Of a DNA stretch of 64,000 nt, positions 8,621 through 17,020 are shown in pieces; position 1 is the first letter of the stretch, and every line of letters begins with the position of its first letter. The DNA comes from Chitinophagaceae bacterium (GTDB lineage: Bacteria; Bacteroidota; Bacteroidia; Chitinophagales; Chitinophagaceae), in NCBI GenBank assembly GCA_947374225.1, contig CANCAY010000001.1, positions 151,105 through 215,104 on the forward strand, in the 5' to 3' direction. Position numbers and translations under genes: made by a program. The notes below the pieces were generated by a model that was given only the letters and a program-made list of their open reading frames with translations, ran no database searches and was not told the origin of the DNA.

Positions 8621-9472
8621 ATGGCAATATTTGATAGATTCAATAAAAATGAAGGTTCAGAAATGTCTTTCATTGATCATTTAGAGGTTTTAAGAGGTAC
8701 TATAGTTCGTTCATTAGGCGCTATTTTAATTACCACTTTAGTTATATTTATTTACAGAGACTGGGTAATGGACAATGTGATTATGGGTCCAATTTATCCA
8801 GACTTTATTACCTACCGTGCTTTTTGTAATTTGAGCCATTATTTACACTTAGGGGATTCACTATGTATGCCTCCTGTAAAAGTAACTTTACAAAGTACCA
8901 CATTTGGTGGTCAATTTTTGAGCAGTATTAGCATGTCCTTTGTAGGTGGAATCATTGTAGCTTTTCCGTTTGTATTTTGGCAGGTATGGTCTTTTGTTAA
9001 ACCAGCTTTAAAGGAAAAGGAATTGAAGAACACTAAGTTTATGATATTCTTTGTTTCCTTCTTTTTCTTCTTAGGTGCTGCATTTGGATTTTTTGTTCTA
9101 GGACCATTTACATTTAACTTCTTGGCAAGTTTCCAACTAGGCACTAAGGGAACAATTACTACTATACCAACATTTGCAGATTATTTAGACAATCTGACCA
9201 ACTTGATATTAGGTTGTGGTATTGCATTTGAAATGCCTGTAATCGTGTTTTTATTAACTAAGATTGGATTAATCACTCCTAAGTTTTTAACAACAACAAG
9301 AAAATATGCAGTAGTTGTGATTTTAATTGTTGCTGCATTTATTACCCCAAGTCCAGACTGGTATAGCCAAACTATTGTATTCATTCCATTGTATACTTTA
9401 TTTGAATTTAGTATCCTTGTTTCAAAATGGGCACATAAGTCTGTTAAGCAAGCTGATGAAGAATGGGATTAA
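8621..9472 (+). CDS. tatC: Sec-independent protein translocase subunit TatC
   Basis: A 283-residue polytopic protein with six hydrophobic helices. Near the N-terminus is the TatC signature SFIDHLEVLR (16-25), whose acidic residue recognises twin-arginine signals. The late ITPSPDWYSQT loop also matches the family. TatC is the receptor of the Tat pathway, which exports folded, often cofactor-bearing proteins. TatA is not in the window. Several twin-arginine proteins are encoded 14-22 kb downstream, so the system has clients in this region. The loop between helices 1 and 2 (about 60-95) is longer than in E. coli, a common Bacteroidota trait. Confidence 0.95.
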   Translation: MAIFDRFNKNEGSEMSFIDHLEVLRGTIVRSLGAILITTLVIFIYRDWVMDNVIMGPIYPDFITYRAFCNLSHYLHLGDSLCMPPVKVTLQSTTFGGQFLSSISMSFVGGIIVAFPFVFWQVWSFVKPALKEKELKNTKFMIFFVSFFFFLGAAFGFFVLGPFTFNFLASFQLGTKGTITTIPTFADYLDNLTNLILGCGIAFEMPVIVFLLTKIGLITPKFLTTTRKYAVVVILIVAAFITPSPDWYSQTIVFIPLYTLFEFSILVSKWAHKSVKQADEEWD

Positions 9473-9518
9473 TAAATAGCTTTTATAAATTCAATTTCTA
9501 CAACTTAAAATAAACCAT

Positions 9519-9971
9519 ATGTCATTTGTATTTGACGCAAGTAAGCCTATTGCCATGGGTGCAGACCATGCAGGAATTGATTTTAAAAATCAAGTGAAAA
9601 CCTGGTTAGAGGAAAAGGGATTTACAGTGAAAGATTTTGGAACATATAATACAGATTCTGTAGACTACCCAGACTTTGCACATCCTACTGCTAGCAGTGT
9701 TGAAACTGGAGAAGCAAGCTTTGGAATACTGTTTTGTGGTAGTGCTAATGGGGTTGCCATGACAGCCAATAAACATGCAGGTATTAGAGCAGGCTTATGT
9801 TGGGAGACAGAGATTGCAGAATTAACACGTTTACATAATGATGCAAATATGATATGTATCCCTGCTAGATATGTATCCATTGAACTAGCAAAAGAGATGA
9901 TTACAAAATTTATGGAAACCGCTTTTGAAGGTGGACGACATCAGAATAGAGTAAATAAAATTGCTTGTTAG
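9519..9971 (+). CDS. rpiB: ribose 5-phosphate isomerase B
   Basis: A 150-residue enzyme that interconverts ribose 5-phosphate and ribulose 5-phosphate in the pentose phosphate pathway. The RpiB/LacAB motifs are complete: ADHAG (15-19), GTYN with SVDYPDFA (47-54), the catalytic Cys in LFCGSANG (Cys73) and HNDANM (106-111). Length is typical. It lies 46 bases after tatC and 37 bases before the M28 peptidase, so it may be cotranscribed with either. A related isomerase specificity (for example allose 6-phosphate) cannot be excluded from sequence alone. Confidence 0.93.
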   Translation: MSFVFDASKPIAMGADHAGIDFKNQVKTWLEEKGFTVKDFGTYNTDSVDYPDFAHPTASSVETGEASFGILFCGSANGVAMTANKHAGIRAGLCWETEIAELTRLHNDANMICIPARYVSIELAKEMITKFMETAFEGGRHQNRVNKIAC

Positions 9972-10008
9972 TATTTATTAATACTATAATTATAATGAAA
10001 ATTAACCT

Positions 10009-11526
10009 ATGAAAAAATTAGTACTACTATTATTGTCCTTTATGAGTTTAACGGCTTTCGCACAAAAAGCAGAAGCGATAAAGCAATTTGGAACCGTTAT
10101 TACGCAACAAGGCTTGAAAGAAAAACTTTCAATTATTGCAAGTGCAGAAATGGAGGGTCGTGAAACAGCTAGCCCAGGTCAGAAACGCGCAGCTGCTTAT
10201 ATTGAGTCTCAGTTTAAAAAAATGGGATTGCTTCCAGGTAATGGCAATAGCTACCAACAACTATATCCTGTGTATCAGGACGAGTTGACTGAAAAAAAAT
10301 TAGTAGTGAATGGTCGTAGTTTTGAATGGGATAAAGATTTTTCTTTTTCATTGTCAACAATAAGCTCTGGCAACTTCAATTATGAAAACGTAGTTTTTGC
10401 AGGTTATGGAATAATTGATTCTACAAAAGCAATTAATGACTATGCTAGTTTAGACGTACAAGGAAAATTAGTAGTAGTATTGGAAGGTGCAGAAACTGGT
10501 GTGCCAACAATGGGCCCTGGTGGTAATCGTGCATATAATGCCAACCCTGCTTCTCCAATGTCAAAAATGAAAAATGCCATAGCTAAAGGTGCTGCAGGTT
10601 TATTTATTATCTCAGCAGATTTCCCACGCAAGAATGCAACAACAATAAAAGGTGGACAGTATATTCGACCGAATACCAATAAGGGATTTGTATTAGCAAC
10701 TATTTCTAAAGAAGTAGGAGCTACTATCTTAGGTACGAATACTGCAAAAGGCCGCTACACAACTGCTATTAACTTGGTTGCTACCAAAGTGGTAAATAAT
10801 TTAGAAAGTAGTAATGTGGTAGGTGTAATTCCGGGTACCGATTTGAAAGACGAGTATCTTGTATTGTCTTCCCACTACGACCACTTAGGTAAAAAAGGCG
10901 ATGTTATTTGGTACGGTGCAGACGATGACGGATCAGGTACAGTAAGTGTTATGCAAATGGCAGAAGCTTTTGCTACTGCAGCTAAAAAAGGAAAAGCACC
11001 AAGAAGAACCATTGTGTTTCTAATTGTAAGTGGTGAAGAAAAAGGTTTGTTAGGATCTGACTATTATTCCGAACACCCTTTATTTCCAATGGATAAAACT
11101 ACTGCCGATTTAAATACAGATATGGTTGGACGTGTAGACACAGAGCGCTTAACAGCCGATTCGTTAAATTATGTGTATGTAATTGGACACGATAAATTAA
11201 GTACCGAGCTTCCTATTATTAATGAAGCAGCTAATAATCAATCTAGCAAATTAGTATTGGACTACAAATACGATGACCCTAACGATAAGAATTTTATTTA
11301 TTATAGAAGCGACCACTATAATTTTGCAAAGAAAGGCGTGCCTGTATTGTTCTTCTATGACGGTATGTTATTAGCAGACTATCACAAACCAACAGACACT
11401 ATTGAGAAAATCAATTTTGATTTAATGCAAAGAAGAGTCTTAATGATTTACTATACTGCTGCAGAAATTGCAAACAGAGATGGAATGTTGAAAAGAGATT
11501 TGAAATTAAACATGCCTGCAAGATAA
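10009..11526 (+). CDS. M28 family zinc metallopeptidase with PA domain
   Basis: A 505-residue secreted peptidase. A signal peptide covers residues 1-19 (ending AFAQ). A protease-associated (PA) insert with LVVVLEG lies around 130-240. The M28 catalytic domain begins near 270. Zinc ligands and catalytic residues are visible: HYDH (289-292), GADDDGSG (303-310), the Glu pair in SGEEKG (341-346), NTDMVGR (369-375) and SDHYNF near 432. It is probably a periplasmic or secreted aminopeptidase. A second M28 enzyme with a PDZ domain is encoded at 58.7-60.4 kb. A clean terminator follows. Confidence 0.9.
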   Translation: MKKLVLLLLSFMSLTAFAQKAEAIKQFGTVITQQGLKEKLSIIASAEMEGRETASPGQKRAAAYIESQFKKMGLLPGNGNSYQQLYPVYQDELTEKKLVVNGRSFEWDKDFSFSLSTISSGNFNYENVVFAGYGIIDSTKAINDYASLDVQGKLVVVLEGAETGVPTMGPGGNRAYNANPASPMSKMKNAIAKGAAGLFIISADFPRKNATTIKGGQYIRPNTNKGFVLATISKEVGATILGTNTAKGRYTTAINLVATKVVNNLESSNVVGVIPGTDLKDEYLVLSSHYDHLGKKGDVIWYGADDDGSGTVSVMQMAEAFATAAKKGKAPRRTIVFLIVSGEEKGLLGSDYYSEHPLFPMDKTTADLNTDMVGRVDTERLTADSLNYVYVIGHDKLSTELPIINEAANNQSSKLVLDYKYDDPNDKNFIYYRSDHYNFAKKGVPVLFFYDGMLLADYHKPTDTIEKINFDLMQRRVLMIYYTAAEIANRDGMLKRDLKLNMPAR

Positions 11527-11547
11527 TTCCACTTTATAATTTTTCTT

Positions 11548-11575
11548 AAATGCCTCAGTTTACTGGGGCATTTTT
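11548..11575 (+). terminator. Rho-independent terminator after the M28 peptidase
   Basis: AAATGCC with GGCATTT closes a stem extended by CAG/CTG across a small bulge, with a short loop and a T run, 22 bases after the stop. Confidence 0.82.
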
Positions 11576-11598
11576 AATTATACCAATACCTAAATATC

Positions 11599-11761
11599 CA
11601 ACATCAACATGCATCTCATTCTTCTCGCTCGCCATTTACGATAAGCTAAAAGTCAGAACTCGCACTTCGTGCTCAGACATGCTGACTTTTTTAACGCTTA
11701 TCTTCAATATTTTTTTAACGCTATGGCTCAAAGTTCAGAATTAAGATGCACGTTGATGTTG
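11599..11761. repeat. palindromic repeat element, copy 1 (18-bp terminal inverted repeats)
   Basis: Arms 11599-11616 and 11744-11761 are inverted repeats matching at 17 of 18 positions. Nested inside are GATAAGC (11640-11646) with GCTTATC (11696-11702), AAAAGTCAG (11648-11656) with CTGACTTTT (11682-11690), and a GCAC/GTGC mini-hairpin at the centre. The 163-bp unit can fold into one long stem. Short reading frames across it have no coding character. A second, diverged copy follows at 11811. It is probably an interspersed non-coding repeat or a remnant MITE; no transposase is present. Confidence 0.65.
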
Positions 11762-11810
11762 TTCGTCTTCTGAAAGATTTGATATTAATGTTATTGAGCG
11801 CAAGTAAAAG

Positions 11811-11970
11811 CAGTGTCATATTATTCCGTAGCGAACTTTGGAGCAAAGCGTAACTAGTAAGACAAGAAGTTGAGCAAACATAACTGATAAGTCTAATGAG
11901 AATAATAATCATAAAATTGAGTAAAAGTACAGCGCATGCGACACGAGAGCCTAGGAATGATATGACGCTG
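11811..11970. repeat. palindromic repeat element, copy 2 (17-bp terminal inverted repeats)
   Basis: Arms 11811-11827 and 11954-11970 pair at 15 of 17 positions. Inside, GAACTTTGGAGCAAAGCGTAA resembles GAACTTTGAGCCATAGCGTTA on the opposite strand of copy 1, and the right arms of both share GAATGA-ATG-like sequence. The two units are of almost equal length (160 and 163 bp), so they look like diverged members of one family. Together they fill most of the 519-bp gap between the M28 peptidase and the deoxyhypusine synthase homologue. Confidence 0.55.
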
Positions 11971-11990
11971 ACTTTACAATTGTAGGCATA

Positions 11991-12024
11991 AAAAAAAATC
12001 CCGAAGCGTTGCTGCTCCGGGATT
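11991..12024 (-). terminator. Rho-independent terminator of the deoxyhypusine synthase homologue
   Basis: On the minus strand AATCCCG (from 12024) pairs with CGGGATT (to 11997) and runs into a stretch of T residues (11997-11991). It lies 21 bases beyond the stop of the minus-strand gene. Confidence 0.85.
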
Positions 12025-12045
12025 CAATATAAAATATATAAAGGG

Positions 12046-13020
12046 CTATTGACCAAGTATATAAGCGAAAATCAAAGGCACTACAATGGTAGCATCACTT
12101 TCCACAATAAATTTAGGTGTATGAATATCTAATTTACCCCATGTGATTTTTTCATTCGGTACAGCTCCAGAATAAGAACCATAAGAAGTAGTACTATCAC
12201 TTACTTGACAGAAATAGCTCCAGAAAGGAACGTCATGCCATTCTAAGTCTTGGTACATCATTGGTACAACGCAGATTGGAAAATCTCCCGCAATTCCACC
12301 ACCCACTTGGAAGAAACCAACTCCTTTACCACCACTATTTGCTCTATACCATTCTGTTAAGTACACCATATATTCAATACCATTCTTAACAGTACTTGCC
12401 TTCAATTCATTTTTGATTACATAGCTCGCAAAAATATTTCCAGTAGTACTATCTTCCCAACCTGGTACTACAATTGGAATATTCTTTTTAGCAGCTGCAA
12501 CTATCCAGCTATCCTTAGGGTCTATCTCATAGTATTGCTCTAACTCACCACTTAAAATCACTTGATACATGAACTCATGTGGAAAATAACGTTCGCCTTT
12601 CGCTTCCGCTTCTTTCCAAAACTTCACGATATGCTTTTGTAATCGTCTAAATGCTTCTTCCTCTGGAATACAAGTATCTGTAACACGGTTATAATGATTC
12701 TCTAATAAATCCCATTCGTCTTGAGGCGTTAAATCACGATAGTTTGGAACGCGCTTATAGTGACTATGTGCAACCAAATTCATAACGTCTTCTTCTAAGT
12801 TGGCTCCAGTACAACTAATAATAGCGATTTTGTCCTGACGGATCATTTCAGCCAAACTAATACCTAATTCAGCAGTACTCATGGCACCTGCCAAACTAAC
12901 TAACATTTTACCGCCCTCTAATAAATGGGTTTCATATCCCTTAGCGGCGTCTACCAAAGCTGCAGCATTGAAATGTCTATACTGATGCTCTATAAATTGA
13001 GAAATAGGTCCTTTGCTCAT
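12046..13020 (-). CDS. deoxyhypusine synthase family protein
   Basis: A 324-residue homologue of deoxyhypusine synthase, the NAD-dependent enzyme that moves the aminobutyl group of spermidine to a lysine of eIF5A. The family's NAD-binding segments (LAGAMSTAELG, SCTGANLEED, VGGGIAGDF) and the C-terminal WGK motif are present, with Lys296 at the position of the active-site lysine. Bacteria lack eIF5A, so the acceptor must differ; bacterial relatives may instead make homospermidine or a similar polyamine. I chose ATG 13020: a further upstream in-frame ATG (13080) would place the promoter-like box at 13037-13044 inside the gene. Confidence 0.9.
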   Translation of the reverse strand: MSKGPISQFIEHQYRHFNAAALVDAAKGYETHLLEGGKMLVSLAGAMSTAELGISLAEMIRQDKIAIISCTGANLEEDVMNLVAHSHYKRVPNYRDLTPQDEWDLLENHYNRVTDTCIPEEEAFRRLQKHIVKFWKEAEAKGERYFPHEFMYQVILSGELEQYYEIDPKDSWIVAAAKKNIPIVVPGWEDSTTGNIFASYVIKNELKASTVKNGIEYMVYLTEWYRANSGGKGVGFFQVGGGIAGDFPICVVPMMYQDLEWHDVPFWSYFCQVSDSTTSYGSYSGAVPNEKITWGKLDIHTPKFIVESDATIVVPLIFAYILGQ

Positions 13021-13036
13021 TTTTTCTGATTTGAAG

Positions 13037-13044
13037 CAAAAGTA
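13037..13044 (-). promoter_or_regulatory. putative -7 box (TACTTTTG) for the deoxyhypusine synthase homologue
   Basis: On the minus strand TACTTTTG matches TAnnTTTG and ends 16 bases before the ATG at 13020. It supports that start over the longer reading from 13080. Confidence 0.45.
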
Positions 13045-13112
13045 ATTTTTTTTAGGCATAAATAGTAACTTGTGGTACAATACAGTTTATCCCTTTTGAA
13101 ACCAATAATATT

Positions 13113-13775
13113 ATGAAAAAGACTACTCCTAACCTATTGATAGCACTTGTTTTATTAGCTATTCCCTTTGGTTATGCAGCTTATGTATACCCCAGTTTAC
13201 CAGATACTATCGCAATTCATTTTAATATAAAGGGGGAAGCAGACGGATTTGGAGGGAAAGACAGTATTTTTCTTGTACCGGGGATTATGGCAGCTACCGG
13301 ATTATTTACATTTTTCCTACTTTCCAATATTAAAAATTTCGACCCAAAAAGATACCAAGCTGCAGACGATGGAATGTTTAAAAAACTTGCATTAGGATTA
13401 GTTGCATTTTTAAGCTTACTTGCTTTAATTATCACATTCTCTTCTACCAATCACACCATCAATATTACTAAATTATTGTTGCCGTTTATAGGTTTAAGTT
13501 TTTCTGCAATTGGGTGGTATATGCCTAAAATTCATCAAAACTATTTTGCAGGATTTAAATTGCCTTGGACATTGGAGAATGTTGACAATTGGAATGAAAC
13601 ACACAAAATTGCTGGAAAGCTTTGGTTATATGGAGGTGTTTTTCAAATCATTTCTACAATCACATTATCTTCTAAAGCAGGGTTCATTTGCTTTATGATA
13701 GCTACTGCCATCATGGTTATTATTCCAACCGTATTCTCTTATCGCATGTTCAAAAATGGCAACCAAGTCAAATAA
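13113..13775 (+). CDS. DUF1648/SdpI family membrane protein
   Basis: A 220-residue integral membrane protein with about six hydrophobic helices. The N-terminal part has the DUF1648 pattern: a first helix, then YPSLPDTIAIHFNIKGEADGF, in which the LP-x-HF-GxADG sequence is diagnostic. The C-terminal half matches the SdpI domain (GWYMPKIHQNYFAGFKLPWTL followed by WNETHKIAGKLW). In Bacillus, SdpI gives immunity to the toxin SdpC, but most family members sit, as here, without toxin genes. No sdpC- or sdpR-like neighbour is seen, so an immunity role is not supported by context. Confidence 0.85.
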   Translation: MKKTTPNLLIALVLLAIPFGYAAYVYPSLPDTIAIHFNIKGEADGFGGKDSIFLVPGIMAATGLFTFFLLSNIKNFDPKRYQAADDGMFKKLALGLVAFLSLLALIITFSSTNHTINITKLLLPFIGLSFSAIGWYMPKIHQNYFAGFKLPWTLENVDNWNETHKIAGKLWLYGGVFQIISTITLSSKAGFICFMIATAIMVIIPTVFSYRMFKNGNQVK

Positions 13776-13865
13776 AAACAAATTTGACAAACGCATTAAA
13801 TCACAAGAACCTACTAATTAAAAACAATTCATTCTTTTTAAAAAAGTTAATATAAAATAATAATC

Positions 13866-15017
13866 ATGAGTCATAAAAATAATCTTGGAACAAAATACAT
13901 ACACGCAGGCGCACATCCAGATCCAACAACGGGCGCCATCATGACTCCTATTTATCAAACTTCAACTTATGTTCAATCGGCACCAGGGGTGCACAAGGGA
14001 TTTGAATATGCAAGAAGTCAAAACCCAACTAGATTCGCATTAGAAGAGGCATTTGCGGTAATTGAAAATGGCAAATTTGGACTAGCTTTTGCTAGTGGGG
14101 TGGCTGCCACAGATGCAGTGTTACGTTTATTGGTTCCGGGTGACGAAGTAATTGCAGCAAATGATATGTATGGAGGAACTTATAGATTGTTCTCGAAAGT
14201 ACATGAGAAAATGGGAATCAAATTTGTGTATGTAGATACTTCTAATGCAGACAATGTAGCAAATGCTATCACAGCAGCAACAAAATTAATATGGATTGAG
14301 ACTCCTACAAATCCGCTAATGAATATTACGGATATTGCAGCCGTTTCGGCAATTGGTAAAAAGCATAATTGCATAGTATGTGTAGATAATACTTTTGCTT
14401 CTCCTTATTTACAAAACCCATTAGACGATGGCGCTACCATTGTAATGCATTCTGCCACTAAATACCTAGGAGGCCATAGTGATGTGATTCAAGGTTGTTT
14501 AGTAATGAACGACCAAGACTTAAGAGATCAATTATATTTTATACAAAAAAGCACTGGCGCGGTTCCTGGACCACAGGATTGTTTTTTAGTATTAAGAGGT
14601 ATCAAAACCTTGCATGTTAGAATGCAAAGACATTGTGAGAATGGAGTAAAAGTAGCTGCTTATTTACGTCAACATCCAAAAGTATCAAAAGTATATTGGT
14701 GTGGATTTGAAGACCATCCTAATCATGCTATTGCTAAAAAGCAAATGAGAGGTTTTGGTGGTATGATGAGCTTTACATTAAAAGACGATAGTGTTGCTGC
14801 GGCAACTAAAGTATTATCAAGTACAAAAATATTTTCATTGGCCGAAAGTTTAGGTGGTGTAGAGTCTTTAATTAATCACCCTGCAAGTATGACCCATGCG
14901 TCTATTCCTCGCGAACAAAGAATAGCGAATGGTTTAACAGACGGCTTAATTCGATTGAGCGTTGGTATAGAAGATGCTGAGGATATCATTGCAGATCTAG
15001 CTCAAGCCATTGGATAA
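13866..15017 (+). CDS. cystathionine gamma-synthase/lyase family PLP enzyme
   Basis: A 383-residue member of the Cys/Met metabolism PLP-dependent family (fold type I). Visible are the FEYARSQNPTR segment (46-56), the ASGVAA phosphate cup (76-81), ETPTNP (145-150), the pyridine-nitrogen Asp174 in CVDNTF, and the Schiff-base lysine in SATKYLGGHSD (Lys199). It may be cystathionine gamma-synthase (O-acyl-homoserine plus cysteine) or gamma-lyase of reverse transsulfuration; motif reading cannot separate them. It lies 14 bases before the TIGR02757 gene, which is probably cotranscribed. Confidence 0.88.
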   Translation: MSHKNNLGTKYIHAGAHPDPTTGAIMTPIYQTSTYVQSAPGVHKGFEYARSQNPTRFALEEAFAVIENGKFGLAFASGVAATDAVLRLLVPGDEVIAANDMYGGTYRLFSKVHEKMGIKFVYVDTSNADNVANAITAATKLIWIETPTNPLMNITDIAAVSAIGKKHNCIVCVDNTFASPYLQNPLDDGATIVMHSATKYLGGHSDVIQGCLVMNDQDLRDQLYFIQKSTGAVPGPQDCFLVLRGIKTLHVRMQRHCENGVKVAAYLRQHPKVSKVYWCGFEDHPNHAIAKKQMRGFGGMMSFTLKDDSVAAATKVLSSTKIFSLAESLGGVESLINHPASMTHASIPREQRIANGLTDGLIRLSVGIEDAEDIIADLAQAIG

Positions 15018-15031
15018 CTGCGTTACTAAAA

Positions 15032-15811
15032 ATGAATAAGGAATTAAAAAAATTATTGGATCAAAAACTAAGGCAATACAATAGAATTGAGTTCATTGAA
15101 AAAGACCCAATTTGTATTCCACACCAGTTTAAAAAGCAGCAAGACATAGAGATTGCTGCTTTTTTTGCAAGTATTTTTGCATGGGGCAATAGAACTACCA
15201 TAATAAATAAGAGCAATGAATTATTAGCGCGTATGGACAATGCGCCATATGAATTTTGTATACACCACCAAACTAAGGATTTGAAAAAAATGTTGGGATT
15301 TGTACATCGAACCTTTAATGATACTGATGCCTTGTATTGCGTTGAATTCTTTAAGCATCATTATAGTACCCATACAAGTTTAGAAACAGCCTTTTTTACC
15401 AATCAATTTACTGGTGAAAAGTTAAAAACAGTTGAAGCTGCATTAACACATTTTCAAACTTATTTTATGTCTTTAGAAGATGCTCCTAGGCGCACTCAAA
15501 AACATGTGTCAAGCCCTAAAAGCGGATCAACCTGTAAAAGGCTTAATATGTTTTTAAGATGGATGATTAGAAAAGATGAACAAGCCGTTGACTTTGGTAT
15601 TTGGAAAGCTATCAAAGCTTCGGAACTCATTATTCCCATTGATGTTCATGTTGCCAGGGTTTCAAGAGCATTGGGTATTTTAAAAAGACCTAAAACAGAT
15701 TGGACAGCAGCATTAGAATTAACAGATTATTGCCGAACTTTAGATCCGAAAGACCCAGTGAAATATGACTTTGCTTTGTTTAGTTTGGGCGTGATAGAAA
15801 AGTTTAACTAG
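15032..15811 (+). CDS. TIGR02757 family protein, function unknown
   Basis: A 259-residue soluble protein recognised as the TIGR02757 family by DIEIAAFFASIFAWGNRTTI near residues 36-55, HRTFNDTD, a central KRLNMFLRWMIRKD segment and the C-terminal IPIDVHVARVSRALGI and DPVKYDFALFSLG motifs. The His/Asp pattern near the C-terminus hints at a helix-hairpin-helix-like nucleic-acid enzyme, but this is speculation. No signal peptide or membrane segment is seen. It follows the PLP enzyme by 14 bases. The family is mostly confined to Bacteroidota and related phyla. Confidence 0.85.
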   Translation: MNKELKKLLDQKLRQYNRIEFIEKDPICIPHQFKKQQDIEIAAFFASIFAWGNRTTIINKSNELLARMDNAPYEFCIHHQTKDLKKMLGFVHRTFNDTDALYCVEFFKHHYSTHTSLETAFFTNQFTGEKLKTVEAALTHFQTYFMSLEDAPRRTQKHVSSPKSGSTCKRLNMFLRWMIRKDEQAVDFGIWKAIKASELIIPIDVHVARVSRALGILKRPKTDWTAALELTDYCRTLDPKDPVKYDFALFSLGVIEKFN

Positions 15812-15881
15812 AAAATTATTACCTCCTAATATCATAAGACATCATATAGTATCATTATAAAAGACATACAATAATAATTAT

Positions 15882-16199
15882 ATGGAAATCAATTTACAAG
15901 CTTTAGAAAAATTGGCAGTGCCCGACTTAGAGACAGCCATTAATGAATTAATTAAAAATGATTTTTCAAAATTGGTACAACTATTGTATCGAATAGACGT
16001 GTCAGAAGCCAAGCTAAAAAACATATTACAGGAGCACCCCAACGAGGATGCTGGCAAACTAATTGCACAAGTTGTTTTAGAAAGATTAGCTGCTACAAAA
16101 AAAGCTAGAGAAATGTTTTCACAGAAAAATGACACTAATTCCTCCACTACGCATACTAATCAAAGTACTAAGGAAATAGATAGCGAGGAAAGGCTATAA
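15882..16199 (+). CDS. small helical hypothetical protein
   Basis: A 105-residue protein I cannot assign to a named family. It appears almost fully alpha-helical: amphipathic heptad-like segments (LEKLAVPDLETAINELIKNDFSKLVQLLYRIDV), then EAKLKNILQEHPNEDAGKLIAQVVLERLAATKKAREMF in two parts, and a polar Ser/Thr/Asn tail. No cysteine motif, signal or membrane helix is present. The length, ATG and compositional similarity to its neighbours suggest a real gene. It sits 70 bases after TIGR02757 and ends convergently with the SDR gene. The antisense frame of similar extent is rejected. Confidence 0.6.
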   Translation: MEINLQALEKLAVPDLETAINELIKNDFSKLVQLLYRIDVSEAKLKNILQEHPNEDAGKLIAQVVLERLAATKKAREMFSQKNDTNSSTTHTNQSTKEIDSEERL

Positions 16200-16225
16200 G
16201 CCTTTGAATTATTGGTAACTATAAT

Positions 16226-16924
16226 TTACAAGTCTCCCAACTGCGGTCGCATAACAATATCTTCTACCACAGCCTGAGGACTTAAATGTGCTGCTGCAAA
16301 AATCATTTTAGCAATATCATTAGCTTCCATAATACGTTCTGGGTCAACTCCAGAGCCTGCCCAACTATTCGTATAAGTAGCGCCTGGGCAAATCGCAGTT
16401 ACTTTAATTCCCTTGTCTTTTAATTCTAATCTCAAGTTTTTAGAAAATCCTAATAAAGCAAATTTACTAATACTATAAGAACCTCCATTTGTATAAGCTT
16501 GTAAGGATGCAATAGAGCATATATTAAAAATATGGCCATTGCCGTTTTGTATCATTGCAGGTAATGCCGCTCTTGTTGTATGATAAGCGGAATATAAATT
16601 AGCAGCCATTTGTTGTTCTAAAGTTTCTGCCGCTTCGTCTGCAATATTACCTGGCAGGAAAAACCCTGCATTGTTTACTAAAATATGGGGCTTCCCCTTT
16701 TGTAAACACCAATCGATAAAATTAACACATTGCTCTTTCTGAGATAAGTCAGCGGCTTGGAAATAAATGGTTGCATTAGGATAAGCTGCAGCTAATTGTT
16801 CGCTTGCTGCTTTTATATTAGCGGGTGTTTTACTGCATAAAAACAAATTGTATCCTGCTTTTGCAAAAGCTTCTGCAATGGCATACCCTATTCCTTGTGA
16901 AGCTCCTGTGATTATAATATTCAT
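16226..16924 (-). CDS. short-chain dehydrogenase/reductase (SDR)
   Basis: A 232-residue classical SDR. The Rossmann cofactor motif TGASQGIG (6-13), NNAG (84-87), a Ser in SIAS (137-140) and the catalytic YSISK (Tyr150, Lys154) are all present. Cofactor choice is unclear: an Arg after the glycine motif is absent, and the second strand ends in CSK, compatible with NADP. The substrate is unknown. Genes either side run towards or away from it on the + strand, so it is probably monocistronic. Confidence 0.9.
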   Translation of the reverse strand: MNIIITGASQGIGYAIAEAFAKAGYNLFLCSKTPANIKAASEQLAAAYPNATIYFQAADLSQKEQCVNFIDWCLQKGKPHILVNNAGFFLPGNIADEAAETLEQQMAANLYSAYHTTRAALPAMIQNGNGHIFNICSIASLQAYTNGGSYSISKFALLGFSKNLRLELKDKGIKVTAICPGATYTNSWAGSGVDPERIMEANDIAKMIFAAAHLSPQAVVEDIVMRPQLGDL

Positions 16925-17020
16925 AAACTGCTATAATTGTTGCTAAATATGGCATTTGCACCATTATTTAGATAAAGATAAGAAGCAATATTGTAAATTA
17001 GCAATTCATAAAATGCACAC

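Noticed and set aside
11550..11912. Two short frames in the 519-bp gap (11550-11744 + and 11721-11912 -)
   Set aside because: They lie across the palindromic repeats, have no homology pattern, and overlap inverted-repeat arms, so they are not genes.
13021..13080. Longer N-terminus for the deoxyhypusine synthase homologue
   Set aside because: It spans the promoter-like box at 13037-13044 and is not conserved in family length.
16191..16203. AGGCT-ATA-AGCCT hairpin at the end of the 15882 gene
   Set aside because: It is five pairs overlapping the stop codon with no T run; may be chance.
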